DNA of 11,438 bases from Gammaproteobacteria bacterium. Its GTDB lineage: Bacteria > Pseudomonadota > Gammaproteobacteria > GCA-001735895. The stretch is taken from assembly GCA_029864065.1 (NCBI GenBank), contig JAOTUD010000038.1:1-11438 (forward strand), written 5' to 3'. Positions 1 to 6,965 of this stretch are shown here, in pieces (position 1 is the first letter of the stretch; the number at the start of each line of letters is the position of its first letter). The position numbers and the translations under genes were made by a program. The notes under the pieces were generated by a model, which saw only the letters and a list, made by a program, of their open reading frames with translations, had not been told where the DNA came from and ran no database searches.

Positions 1-630
1 CGCGCCACCCGAGTTGCCGAGATTGATCGACGCGTCGGTCTGGATGAAATCCTCGATCGATTCGATACCGAGCCCTGAACGCCCCAGCGCCGAGACGATA
101 CCCGAAGTCACGGTTTGCCCGAGCCCGAACGGGTTGCCGATGGCAACGACAAAATCGCCGACGCGCAGCGCGCTGGAATCCGCCATCGGGATATCCAGCA
201 ACCCGTTTGACTCGACCTGGATCACCGCAACGTCGGTATCGGGATCGCGGCCGATGATCTCGGCCTGCATTTCGCGGCCGTCGGTCAGCGTGACGTTGAT
301 TTCATAGGCATCCTTGATGACGTGGTAATTGGTCAGGATCAAACCGTTCTCGGCATCGACGATTACCCCGGAACCGAGGCTTGCGGTTTCCTGCACGCGC
401 TCGATACTCGGTATGTCGAAGAAGCGCCGGAACAATGGATCGCGCGGCAGCGGCAGCTCGACGGTGCGGCGTGACTTGCCGCGCGTGGCAATGTTGACCA
501 CCGCCGGCGTGGTGCGCTCGAGCATCGGCGCCAGGCTCGGCAGCTGCTGCCCGTCAACTGCGGCCGGCAAGGCCGCCGCCAGCGGTGCGGACAGCAGCGT
601 CAACAAAAGCGCGACCAGCAGTTTTTTCAT
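1..630 (-). CDS. degQ: DegQ/HtrA-type periplasmic serine protease, C-terminal part cut by the window edge
   Basis: This is a trypsin-like serine endoprotease of the HtrA/DegQ family, which degrades or refolds damaged proteins in the periplasm. The 210 visible residues begin with a signal peptide (MKKLLVALLLTLLSAPLAAA), followed by the DegQ-like LPSLAPMLERTTPAVVNI segment. The catalytic triad is complete: His103 in ILTNYHVI, Asp133 in DPDTDVAVIQ and Ser207 in the GNSGG motif at the very edge. The rest of the protease domain and the PDZ domains, usual for a protein of about 450 residues, lie outside the window. Two small departures from the most common family motifs are visible: TNYHV instead of TNNHV, and INLGNSGG instead of INPGNSGG. 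The ATG lies 10 bp after the cbpA stop, so the two genes are probably co-transcribed. I see no strong Shine-Dalgarno sequence, and the start is set by the signal peptide. DegS or AlgW are possible alternatives, because the PDZ count that separates them is not visible. Confidence 0.93.
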   Translation of the reverse strand, partial: MKKLLVALLLTLLSAPLAAALPAAVDGQQLPSLAPMLERTTPAVVNIATRGKSRRTVELPLPRDPLFRRFFDIPSIERVQETASLGSGVIVDAENGLILTNYHVIKDAYEINVTLTDGREMQAEIIGRDPDTDVAVIQVESNGLLDIPMADSSALRVGDFVVAIGNPFGLGQTVTSGIVSALGRSGLGIESIEDFIQTDASINLGNSGGA

Positions 631-640
631 GCGGGCAATA

Positions 641-1564
641 TCAGAACGGACGCGGATTGAAGTCGAACTGCTTCTTCATGTCCTGGTAAAACTTGCGCGC
701 GGCCGCATCGTCGGCGGGCGGCGTCTGGATCATGATTTCGACGAACTGGTCGCCCGGTGGCGTGCCCGGCATGCCTTTTCCCTTGAGGCGCATCTTTTGC
801 CCGGATTGCATGCCGGGTTTTACTTTCAGCTCGACCGATCCGGACAGGGTCGGCACTTTCAGGCTGGTGCCCTCGGCGGCTTCCCACGGCGTGATCGGCA
901 GGCGCAAAATCACGTCGCGATCGTCCAGCCGGAACAGCCGGTGCGGCAGGATATGCATCTCGAGAAACAGGTCGCCGGGTTCGCCGCCATTGGGCGATGC
1001 CTGCCCCTGCCGCGCGAGCCGGATTCTCTGACCGTTGTTGACGCCTTTCGGAATATTGATCTTGAGCTTCTTCATTTCCGGCGAACCGGGCGACCTGGCG
1101 AACTGGATCGTCTTGGTGCCGCCGTTATAGGCTTCCTCGAGCGTGATATCGAACTTGAGCTGCAGGTCGGCGCCACGGCGCGCGCGCGGACGCTGCCGAA
1201 ACGGAGAATCGTCGGCTTGCCGGAATCCGCTGCCGAATATGGATTCGAAGAAATCGCTGAAATCGCCGCCGCTGATGCCGCCGGTGCTGTAGCTGCCACC
1301 GCGGAAGCCGTCGCCATACCCGGCTTCGTCGAATTGCTGACCGTGCTTCCAGTCGGCGCCGAAACGATCGTAAGCCTGCCGCTTGTCGGCGTCCTTGAGC
1401 ACTTCGTAGGCTTCGTTGACTTCCTTGAACTTTTCTTCCGCGTTCGCTGCCTTGTTGACATCGGGATGATACTTACGCGCAAGCTTGCGGTAAGCCTTCT
1501 TGATATCGCTCGGGTCGGCGCCACGGGAGACGCCCAAAATCTGGTAGTAATCCTGGTATTTCAC
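641..1564 (-). CDS. cbpA: CbpA-type DnaJ co-chaperone (J-domain protein without zinc finger)
   Basis: This is a 307-residue class B J-domain protein of the CbpA/DnaJ family, a cytoplasmic co-chaperone that stimulates the ATPase of DnaK; CbpA of E. coli also binds DNA. Residues 1-70 are the J domain with the HPD motif at 33-35. Residues 71-120 are a Gly/Phe-rich linker (GYGDGF, FSDFFESIFGSGF). From about 131 to 285 run the two C-terminal beta domains that bind substrate. The four CxxCxGxG zinc motifs of true DnaJ are absent, which separates it from dnaJ. The start codon is GTG: the next codon but one upstream in frame is a stop (TGA), and the MKYQDYYQILGV opening matches the family. No good Shine-Dalgarno sequence is close to it; AAGGA lies about 20 nt upstream. 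It lies 52 bp after rmuC and 10 bp before degQ, behind a possible sigma-32 promoter. Confidence 0.95.
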   Translation of the reverse strand: MKYQDYYQILGVSRGADPSDIKKAYRKLARKYHPDVNKAANAEEKFKEVNEAYEVLKDADKRQAYDRFGADWKHGQQFDEAGYGDGFRGGSYSTGGISGGDFSDFFESIFGSGFRQADDSPFRQRPRARRGADLQLKFDITLEEAYNGGTKTIQFARSPGSPEMKKLKINIPKGVNNGQRIRLARQGQASPNGGEPGDLFLEMHILPHRLFRLDDRDVILRLPITPWEAAEGTSLKVPTLSGSVELKVKPGMQSGQKMRLKGKGMPGTPPGDQFVEIMIQTPPADDAAARKFYQDMKKQFDFNPRPF

Positions 1565-1592
1565 GAGTCAGACGAAAGAATTGATTCCTTAA

Positions 1593-1621
1593 TAAATAGG
1601 TGTTTTGTAAGGTTTTTCAAG
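1593..1621 (-). promoter_or_regulatory. Putative sigma-32 (heat-shock) promoter for cbpA-degQ
   Basis: On the minus strand, CTTGAAA (1621-1615) is a perfect match to the sigma-32 -35 element. After a 13-nt spacer comes ACCTATTTA (1601-1593), which matches CCCCATTTA at 7 of 9 positions. The 13-nt spacing is that of classical heat-shock promoters such as dnaK P1. The -35 box overlaps the rmuC stop codon, and transcription would start near 1586, about 20 nt before the cbpA GTG. The same DNA can be read as a weaker sigma-70 promoter (TTGAAA, 16 nt, TATTTA). Downstream genes of the chaperone and protease type support the heat-shock reading, but this remains inference. Confidence 0.5.
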
Positions 1622-2999
1622 ACGCCCGGACCTTTTCCCCGGCCTTTTCGAAAGACTTTTCGACGGTCTTTTCGGGCTCACCCTCGGGCTCCAGCGGTTC
1701 CGCCAGCAGCTCGAGGCTCTCGCTTTGCAAATCGCTGTGCAGCGGCTCGATCTCGGGAATCGACTTCGTCACCTTGCTCGACATTTCGGCGAAACGCTCG
1801 ACCTTGCCGCGCAGACCCTGGCGCCCGCTCAGGGCCCTGACCGTCTCGTTGTAATGATTGGTCGCGGCGCCGAGGCTGCCGCCGATACGGGCGAGGCGTT
1901 CGGCAACCTTGCGCACCTGGTTGTAGATATCGCCTGCCTTGTCGCCGAGCTCGCGCGCCTCGCGCGTGCTGCGCTCCATCGACCACAGGTTGGCGACGGT
2001 GCGCAGAATCGGGATCAGCGTGGTGTGCGACACCATGACGATGCCGCGATCGTAACCATAGGAGAAAAGATCCTTCTCGTACTTGAGCGCCTCGATATAA
2101 GCCGGCTCGATCGGCATGAACATCAGCACGAAACTGGGGCTGCGAATGCCGACAAGGTTGGTGTAGTCCTTGCCCTGCAGGTCGTCGATGTGGCGCTTGA
2201 CCGCCCTGACGTGTGCGGCCAGCGCGAGTTCGAACTGCTCGTCGGTCTCGGCGGCAACGGCGCGGTCGTAGGCCGCCAGCGACACCTTGCTGTCGATGAC
2301 GATGTGCTTGTTGTCGGGCAGCTTGATCAGGAAATCGGTCTGCTTGCGGCGGCCCTCGGCATCCTGCATCGCGCTTTGCTTGTCGTAGTGGTCGTGCTCC
2401 ATCAGGCCCGCCATCTGCAGGGTTTTTTCGAGCTGGGTTTCGCCCCAGCTGCCGCGTCTTTGCGAATCGCCCTTGAGCGCATCGGTCAGGTTCTTGGCAT
2501 CGCTGCCTATTTTCATGCCGACCTCGAGCACCTTCTTGATTTCGCCCTCGAGCGCGGCGTTACCCTTGATCGATTCGCTGTGCACGTCGTTGATACGCTT
2601 CTGAAACCCTTCGACCTGCTCGCGGAACGGGCGCAGCAGCGACTCCAGCGAATCCTTGTTGGTCTTGTCGAAGACCCGGGTTTTTTCTTCGAGAACGCGG
2701 TTGGCGAGATGCTCGAATTCGAGCTTGAGCTGCTTGCGATTCTCGTCGAACTGCTCGATTTTCTGCGCCACCAGCTCGCGCTCCTTGACCAGGTTCAAGT
2801 GCAGGGCCTGGACTTCTTTCTCGGACTCGTGCAGCAGGTTGTGCAGCTCGAACTCGGTCTGGCGCGCGGCCTCGAGGCTAGCCTTCAGTTCACGGTTGGA
2901 GACCTGGTACTGGCGCAGACTGTACAGCAGTCCGACCAGCAGCAGGCCCGCGAGGACAGCAACGATCAGGATCAAGTCGGCGTTTTCGATCGCATTCAT
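1617..2999 (-). CDS. rmuC: RmuC family DNA recombination-limiting protein
   Basis: This 460-residue protein is of the RmuC family, implicated in limiting recombination at inverted repeats and other DNA rearrangements. It has an N-terminal membrane anchor (about residues 8-26), then a long charged coiled-coil region (about 30-160). The conserved RmuC nuclease-like core follows: RRGSWGETQLEKTLQMAG at about 181-198 and TDFLIKLPDNKHIVIDSKVS at 221-240. Within that core, the D236-S-K238 pattern fits the PD-(D/E)xK-like fold described for the family. The C-terminal tail is acidic and repetitive (EPLEPEGEPEKTVEKSFEKAGEK) and probably disordered. The ATG is the natural start because the anchor follows at once; the Shine-Dalgarno sequence is poor. 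The gene starts 92 bp downstream of an inverted-repeat-rich tandem array, a suggestive neighbour for a protein linked to inverted repeats, although this may be chance. Confidence 0.95.
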   Translation of the reverse strand: MNAIENADLILIVAVLAGLLLVGLLYSLRQYQVSNRELKASLEAARQTEFELHNLLHESEKEVQALHLNLVKERELVAQKIEQFDENRKQLKLEFEHLANRVLEEKTRVFDKTNKDSLESLLRPFREQVEGFQKRINDVHSESIKGNAALEGEIKKVLEVGMKIGSDAKNLTDALKGDSQRRGSWGETQLEKTLQMAGLMEHDHYDKQSAMQDAEGRRKQTDFLIKLPDNKHIVIDSKVSLAAYDRAVAAETDEQFELALAAHVRAVKRHIDDLQGKDYTNLVGIRSPSFVLMFMPIEPAYIEALKYEKDLFSYGYDRGIVMVSHTTLIPILRTVANLWSMERSTREARELGDKAGDIYNQVRKVAERLARIGGSLGAATNHYNETVRALSGRQGLRGKVERFAEMSSKVTKSIPEIEPLHSDLQSESLELLAEPLEPEGEPEKTVEKSFEKAGEKVRAS

Positions 3000-3090
3000 A
3001 GCGTCTTAATTGGAGATTTTCAGAGTCTCAGTCTAACCGAGTTAGTGGCTCATCGCGAGAGCTCGTTTGGCGGTGCCGGACTGCCCCCGT
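3000..3090. other. rmuC leader, no recognisable gene
   Basis: These 91 bp separate the tandem repeat array from the rmuC start. The region must hold or adjoin any rmuC-specific promoter. I find only poor hexamers (for example TAGACT on the minus strand with no good -35 partner), so I call no promoter here. Confidence 0.4.
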
Positions 3091-3482
3091 CGTCATTCCG
3101 GCCACCGCGCCGGAATCCATTGCGAAACTCGATACCGGTTCGCTCCGATATCCGCCCAGGCGGACTAATTTTCGAGTTGCTACGGGGGTGGATCCCGGGT
3201 CAGGCCCGGGATGACGAAATTCCCGTCATTCCGGCCACCGCGCCGGAATCCATTGCGAAACTCGATACCGGTTCGCTCCGATATCCGCCCAGGCGGACTA
3301 ATTTTCGAGTTGCTACAGGGGTGGATCCCGGGTCAGGCCCGGGATGACGAAATTCCCGTCATTCCGGCCACCGCGCCGGAATCCATTGCGAAACTCGATA
3401 CCGGTTCGCTCCGATATCCGCCCAGGCGGACTAATTTTCGAGTTGCTACAGGGGTGGATCCCGGGTCAGGCCCGGGATGACG
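3091..3482. repeat. Three-copy tandem repeat, 133-bp period, structured 126-bp unit
   Basis: Copies start at 3091, 3224 and 3357. The first two are full length (133 bp); the third stops after 126 bp, at 3482. The only difference I see between copies 1 and 2 is one base (TACGGG against TACAGG). Each 126-bp unit begins CGTCATTCCGG and ends CCCGGGATGACG, so its ends are imperfect inverted repeats; AAATTCC links the units. Inside are three hairpins: ATTCCGGC/GCCGGAAT (6-nt loop), TCCGCC/GGCGGA and ATCCCGGG/CCCGGGAT (5-nt loop), plus a longer-range AACTCGA/TCGAGTT pair. A further end fragment (CCGGGATGACG) is at 3491-3501. The period is not a multiple of 3, so the array is not coding. It resembles the dispersed palindromic repeats common between proteobacterial genes. 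It fills most of the 508-bp gap between batD and rmuC and could shape the batD 3' mRNA end. Confidence 0.95.
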
Positions 3483-3507
3483 TCGGGAGTCCGGGATGAC
3501 GGTGGCT

Positions 3508-5190
3508 TCAGCCCACGGGATTGAGCGGCGCCAGCCCGGCATGTTCGGGTTCGCGCGCGTGTGCGGTCTTCTCGAGCTGCAGGCACAGCTGCAACAGGGC
3601 CTCGCCCTTCCAGGACTCATGCGTTCTGGCATAGATGCTCTGGTTGAGGAGCCCGATCTGCGCCTCGAGATCGACGCCGAGGATCGCGCCGAGATCCTGC
3701 AGGTTGCCCACCCGGCGCGGCGCGAGCAACGCCCGCCCCCAGGCCAGCAGCGCCTGCCGGGCGCCGGGCGCGTCACCGTCATCACAGGCCTGGCGCAGCT
3801 CCCTGCGCACCCGTGCCAACGACGCATGCTCGTGCTGTTGCGCTTGCCGCCAGGGTTCGCGGCGCGCACGCAGCCACCAGTAGATGGCGCTCGCACCCCA
3901 GCCGCAGGCCAGCAACAGGCTTAGCCATAGCCAGAAACGACTGGTTTCGGCCGCTGCCGGCGCCGCTGCCGGTTCCGCGGGCGCCGTCGCTACCGGCCCG
4001 GGCACGACCGGTTCGATCCGCGACTCGGTCGCGGCCGCCGGATTGACGCTCAGCTCGCGCGCCGGGAGCGTCGCAATTTCCATTTTCCCGGTTTGCAGGT
4101 TCCACCAGGGCAGGCTTATTTCGGGCAGGTAGTAGCGTCCCGCGGCGCCCGGAATCAACGCCACCTTTTGCTCGCGCCTGCCGCGAATGCCTTCGTTGCT
4201 GCGGCTGTTTTCCAGGCTCGGCTGATCCGGGTACTGCTTGATCCCGTCGATCGCAGGCAGGGCCAGCTCGGGTAGCTGCGCGGCGGTCAACCCGTCGGCA
4301 ACCAGCATAACGCTGCGCGTCACCGGTTCGCCGGCCACCGGCGCGTCCAGGTCACCCTGCCATTTCTCGCGCAGCTCGAGGCGGTTCGCGGGCAGCCAGT
4401 AAGGCGCGGTGAAGTCGGCCGGAATCGGTTCGACGTCGACGAACACCGGCTGCGACCGTAGCCGCCGGATTTCACCGCCCGTCTGGAACGGATCGTAACT
4501 CGAGCGTGACGGCAGGCGCACCTCGGCCATCACCGGCGTCACCTCGAGACGGCCGCTTTGCTGCGGAAACAACGCGAATTGTTTTTCCAGCACCAGGTAG
4601 GACTTGTCGGCGATGCGCGTCTGGTACTGGCGTACGTCACCCAACGGCTCGACCACGGCATCGATGGCCTCGATCGATACATCGCCGAACTGGTAGGCGG
4701 AAATATCGGTCGCGCTCAGCAAGCGCAGGGTCAGGATAACCTGGCTCTGCACGTAGGCCTCGGGCTTGTCGGCGAGCACTTCCAGCACCAGTTGATCATG
4801 CGGCACCGACGCCATGGTCGACGGTTTGACCGTGACCTGGAAGGGTTCGCTGCGCTCCTTGCCGAAGCGGATCGCCGGGATCACGAACTCGCCGATCTGC
4901 TTCGGCATGAGGTGCAGCGTCCACTTGACGCTGCGCTGGTATTCGCCGTTGATGATGCTGATGCTGCTGCTGCGATTGTTGCCGAGTATCAGGAAATGCT
5001 GTTGCAGTACCGAGAAATCCGGATCGCGGTCGGGGTTCTGGTCGAGCGAGAACACCAGCTGAAACGATTCGTTGACCTGCACCGGGTTGCGATCGATGGT
5101 CACGTCGACCGCGGCGGCGACCGGCGCAACGCCGGCGAGCGTCAACGTCAGCAGCAGTAATAACGCGACCGGCGATTTCGCATTCACCAT
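3508..5190 (-). CDS. batD: BatD family periplasmic protein, membrane anchored
   Basis: This 560-residue protein has a signal peptide (about 1-27, ending APVAAA), a large beta-rich exported region and a single membrane helix at about 419-441 (FWLWLSLLLACGWGASAIYWWL). About 120 cytoplasmic residues follow, rich in charged helices. The opening of the mature part (DVTIDRNPVQVNESFQLVFSLD) is typical of BatD, the protein linked to aerotolerance in the Bacteroides Bat operon. Its exact molecular role is unknown; it is thought to serve in the Bat membrane complex. The ATG at 5190 is chosen over upstream options because a strong GAGGAG Shine-Dalgarno sequence (5201-5196) sits 5 nt before it and the signal peptide follows. 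The start overlaps the end of batB/C by 7 bp (ATGGTGA), so translation is probably coupled. A Pro/Ala-rich linker (about 393-415) precedes the membrane helix. It is the last gene of the block. Confidence 0.92.
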   Translation of the reverse strand: MVNAKSPVALLLLLTLTLAGVAPVAAAVDVTIDRNPVQVNESFQLVFSLDQNPDRDPDFSVLQQHFLILGNNRSSSISIINGEYQRSVKWTLHLMPKQIGEFVIPAIRFGKERSEPFQVTVKPSTMASVPHDQLVLEVLADKPEAYVQSQVILTLRLLSATDISAYQFGDVSIEAIDAVVEPLGDVRQYQTRIADKSYLVLEKQFALFPQQSGRLEVTPVMAEVRLPSRSSYDPFQTGGEIRRLRSQPVFVDVEPIPADFTAPYWLPANRLELREKWQGDLDAPVAGEPVTRSVMLVADGLTAAQLPELALPAIDGIKQYPDQPSLENSRSNEGIRGRREQKVALIPGAAGRYYLPEISLPWWNLQTGKMEIATLPARELSVNPAAATESRIEPVVPGPVATAPAEPAAAPAAAETSRFWLWLSLLLACGWGASAIYWWLRARREPWRQAQQHEHASLARVRRELRQACDDGDAPGARQALLAWGRALLAPRRVGNLQDLGAILGVDLEAQIGLLNQSIYARTHESWKGEALLQLCLQLEKTAHAREPEHAGLAPLNPVG

Positions 5191-6965
5191 GACTGCTCCT
5201 CGGCATCGACGCCGCCGCGTTCGCGGTACTGGTACAGAAACTTGCGCCTGAGCAGGCCGCCCGGGTCGTCCGGGATCTTGCGCAGCCACTGCTCGGCGGC
5301 CTGCTCGGACATTTGCCGATCGATCCGCGCCAGCTCGTCCGACCCGATCGGTTGCGGGTCGGTAGCGTCGTCCTGCCCGGCGGATTGCGGCTGCGCCGCG
5401 TCCTCGTCCGCCTGTCGCTCGGCCTGTTGCGGTTCGGGCTGGCCCTGTTGTTCCTGCCCCTGCGCGTCGGTCTCGCCCTGCCCGCCATTGTCCGGTTGCT
5501 GCGACTGCTGTTCGCCTCGGTCGCCCTGCCCCTGCTGCTGTTGTTGCTGCCGGTTGCCCTGCCCCTGCCCCTGCCCCTGCTGTTGCTGTTGCTGTTGCTG
5601 TTGCTTCAGAAAATCCTCGATGCGCTCGCGGTTGTAGCGCGCGTCTTCGTGCGCGGGATTTCGTTCGAGCAGCGTATCGTAGGCATCGATCGCATCGTCG
5701 AATCGGCCGAGCCGCGCGAGCGCGTTACCGCGGTTGTAAAGCGCATCTTCGTCATCGAGCTGCCGCCAGCCGTCGAGCGCCGCGGCGTAGTCGCCGGCGC
5801 GGTAGTTCGCCGAGGCTTTCCACCCGGGATTATCGAACAGCCGCGCCGCCGCCGCGTGCTCGCCCTCGTCGAACAGGCGACTGGCGCGCTGATCGTCGTT
5901 CCGCCATAGCGACTGCCAGTCGAAAGCCTGCGCGTCGGGCGGCACGACAAGAATATACAGTGGCAACAGCCAGATCAGCCCGCGCCGAAACGTGAGCGCC
6001 GCCAACGGCAACGCCAGCAGCACCAGCCAAGGGCCGAGTTCGCGCCACAGGTCCGTCGATCGATCGGCGAGACGCGCCTCGCGATCGTCGATGCTCGATT
6101 CCATCAGGTAAGCCAGGGTATTGATGTCGATGTCGTCCACGCTGATGGTGGCGTAGACCCCGCCCCCGCTGCTGGCGACGCTGCGCAGGTTTTCCTCCTG
6201 CATCGCGGCGATCACGATCGCGCCGTCGCGGTCCTTCAGAAAACCGCCGTTGACGAGCGGCACCGGCCCGCCCTCGCGGGTGCCGCTCGCGAGCACCGAA
6301 AGCCGATGGCCCGGGTTTTTCGCGTGCAGCGCCTGCAGCTGGTTTACTTCGAGGTCGCTGAAGCCGTCGCTGATCAGCAACACGTCGCCGCGCGCCACCC
6401 CGCTGTTCGCAAAAAGCTCGAAGGCGAGCCTGAGCGCGCGGTCGGCGCGCGTGCCCTGCGCCGGCATCAGGCTGGTATCGAGGTCCGGCAGCAGCGCCAG
6501 GATGGTGTCGACGTCGGTGGTCAGCGGCGTGACCGTGAAGGCATCCGCGGCATAGACGATGAGCGCCGTCTGCCCTTCTATCCTGAGATTCAGAATATCG
6601 GCGATCTTGTGGCGCGCCCGCGCCAGGCGGCTGGGCTTGATGTCGGCTGCATCCATCGACCGCGACAGGTCGAGGGCGATTACCAGCGCCGTCTCCTTGT
6701 GGTAAACCGGCCGCGGCAATTTTTCCCAGGTGGGTCCCGCCAGCGCGATAATGACCAGCAGCGCAACGCCGGCAAGTATCCACCGCAGCAGGCTGCGTCG
6801 GGTTTCGCCGGTTCCGGTCAGCACGTGCGGCAGCAGGCGCTCGTCGATGACCGCGCGCCAGCTGCCGCTTTCATAACGGCGCCTGATCAGCAGCCACAGC
6901 GTCGCGCCGAGCGGTAGCAGCAACAGCAGCCACCACGGCCGCAGGAAATGGAATTGCTCGATCAC
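5184..6965 (-). CDS. batB: BatB/BatC fusion: membrane VWA domain protein with TPRs and Gln-rich tail
   Basis: This 593-residue protein combines what are separate BatB and BatC proteins in Bacteroides. Two membrane helices (about 9-27 and 64-77) precede a von Willebrand factor A domain. Its metal-ion-dependent adhesion site looks intact: DLSRS at 99-103, Thr172 in QGTRAD and Asp200 in ISDGFSD. Two further helices (about 311-325 and 328-342) lead to TPR-like repeats (about 353-450), a Gln/Gly-rich low-complexity stretch (about 455-540) and the conserved BatC ending with AEQWLRKIPDDPGGLLRRKF. The start is GTG at 6965, because it gives the 4-bp GTGA overlap with the batA stop and leads directly into the first helix; a G-rich stretch (CGGGGGC) lies just upstream. 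The protein probably forms a membrane complex with BatA and BatD that is acted on by MoxR. The TPR part may bind partners. Fused BatB/C proteins are known in gammaproteobacteria. Confidence 0.93.
   Translation of the reverse strand: MIEQFHFLRPWWLLLLLPLGATLWLLIRRRYESGSWRAVIDERLLPHVLTGTGETRRSLLRWILAGVALLVIIALAGPTWEKLPRPVYHKETALVIALDLSRSMDAADIKPSRLARARHKIADILNLRIEGQTALIVYAADAFTVTPLTTDVDTILALLPDLDTSLMPAQGTRADRALRLAFELFANSGVARGDVLLISDGFSDLEVNQLQALHAKNPGHRLSVLASGTREGGPVPLVNGGFLKDRDGAIVIAAMQEENLRSVASSGGGVYATISVDDIDINTLAYLMESSIDDREARLADRSTDLWRELGPWLVLLALPLAALTFRRGLIWLLPLYILVVPPDAQAFDWQSLWRNDDQRASRLFDEGEHAAAARLFDNPGWKASANYRAGDYAAALDGWRQLDDEDALYNRGNALARLGRFDDAIDAYDTLLERNPAHEDARYNRERIEDFLKQQQQQQQQQGQGQGQGNRQQQQQQGQGDRGEQQSQQPDNGGQGETDAQGQEQQGQPEPQQAERQADEDAAQPQSAGQDDATDPQPIGSDELARIDRQMSEQAAEQWLRKIPDDPGGLLRRKFLYQYRERGGVDAEEQSW
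5196..5201 (-). promoter_or_regulatory. Ribosome binding site that fixes the batD start
   Basis: GAGGAG on the minus strand lies 5 nt before the ATG at 5190. The reading frame stays open for at least 33 codons further upstream, so this site is what selects the internal ATG. Confidence 0.85.
5562..5603. repeat. Compound hexanucleotide microsatellite in batB/C
   Basis: On the plus strand, CCCCTG occurs three times (5562-5579), followed directly by CTGTTG four times (5580-5603). Read on the minus strand, these encode a nine-residue glutamine run (with flanking codons) and then alternating Gln-Gly. Both units are 6 bp, so slippage would add or remove pairs of residues without a frameshift. The tract lies in the linker between the TPR region and the conserved BatC end. 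Confidence 0.85.

Noticed and set aside
329..1840. A 503-codon open frame on the plus strand across cbpA
   Set aside because: It runs antisense to cbpA and the rmuC end, has no recognisable domain, and arises from the high GC content that removes stops in the opposite strand.
1725..3347. A 540-codon open frame on the plus strand opposite rmuC and into the repeat array
   Set aside because: It is the shadow of rmuC. Its end runs through the 133-bp repeats, whose period is not a multiple of 3, so repeated units are read in different frames.
3091..3482. CRISPR array
   Set aside because: The repeats are 133 bp and contiguous apart from a constant 7-bp linker. There are no unique spacers and no cas genes nearby.
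3091..3482. Intrinsic terminator for batD in the repeat array
   Set aside because: The hairpins are strong, but none is followed by a T run on the minus strand, so I do not call a rho-independent terminator.
5242..5637. A cysteine-rich open frame of 131 codons on the plus strand
   Set aside because: The Cys-rich composition is the direct antisense reading of the CAG/CAA glutamine codons in batB/C.
5830..6783. A 317-codon minus-strand frame inside batB/C
   Set aside because: It is out of frame with the VWA domain, overlaps it completely and has Arg/Gly/Ala-rich shadow composition.
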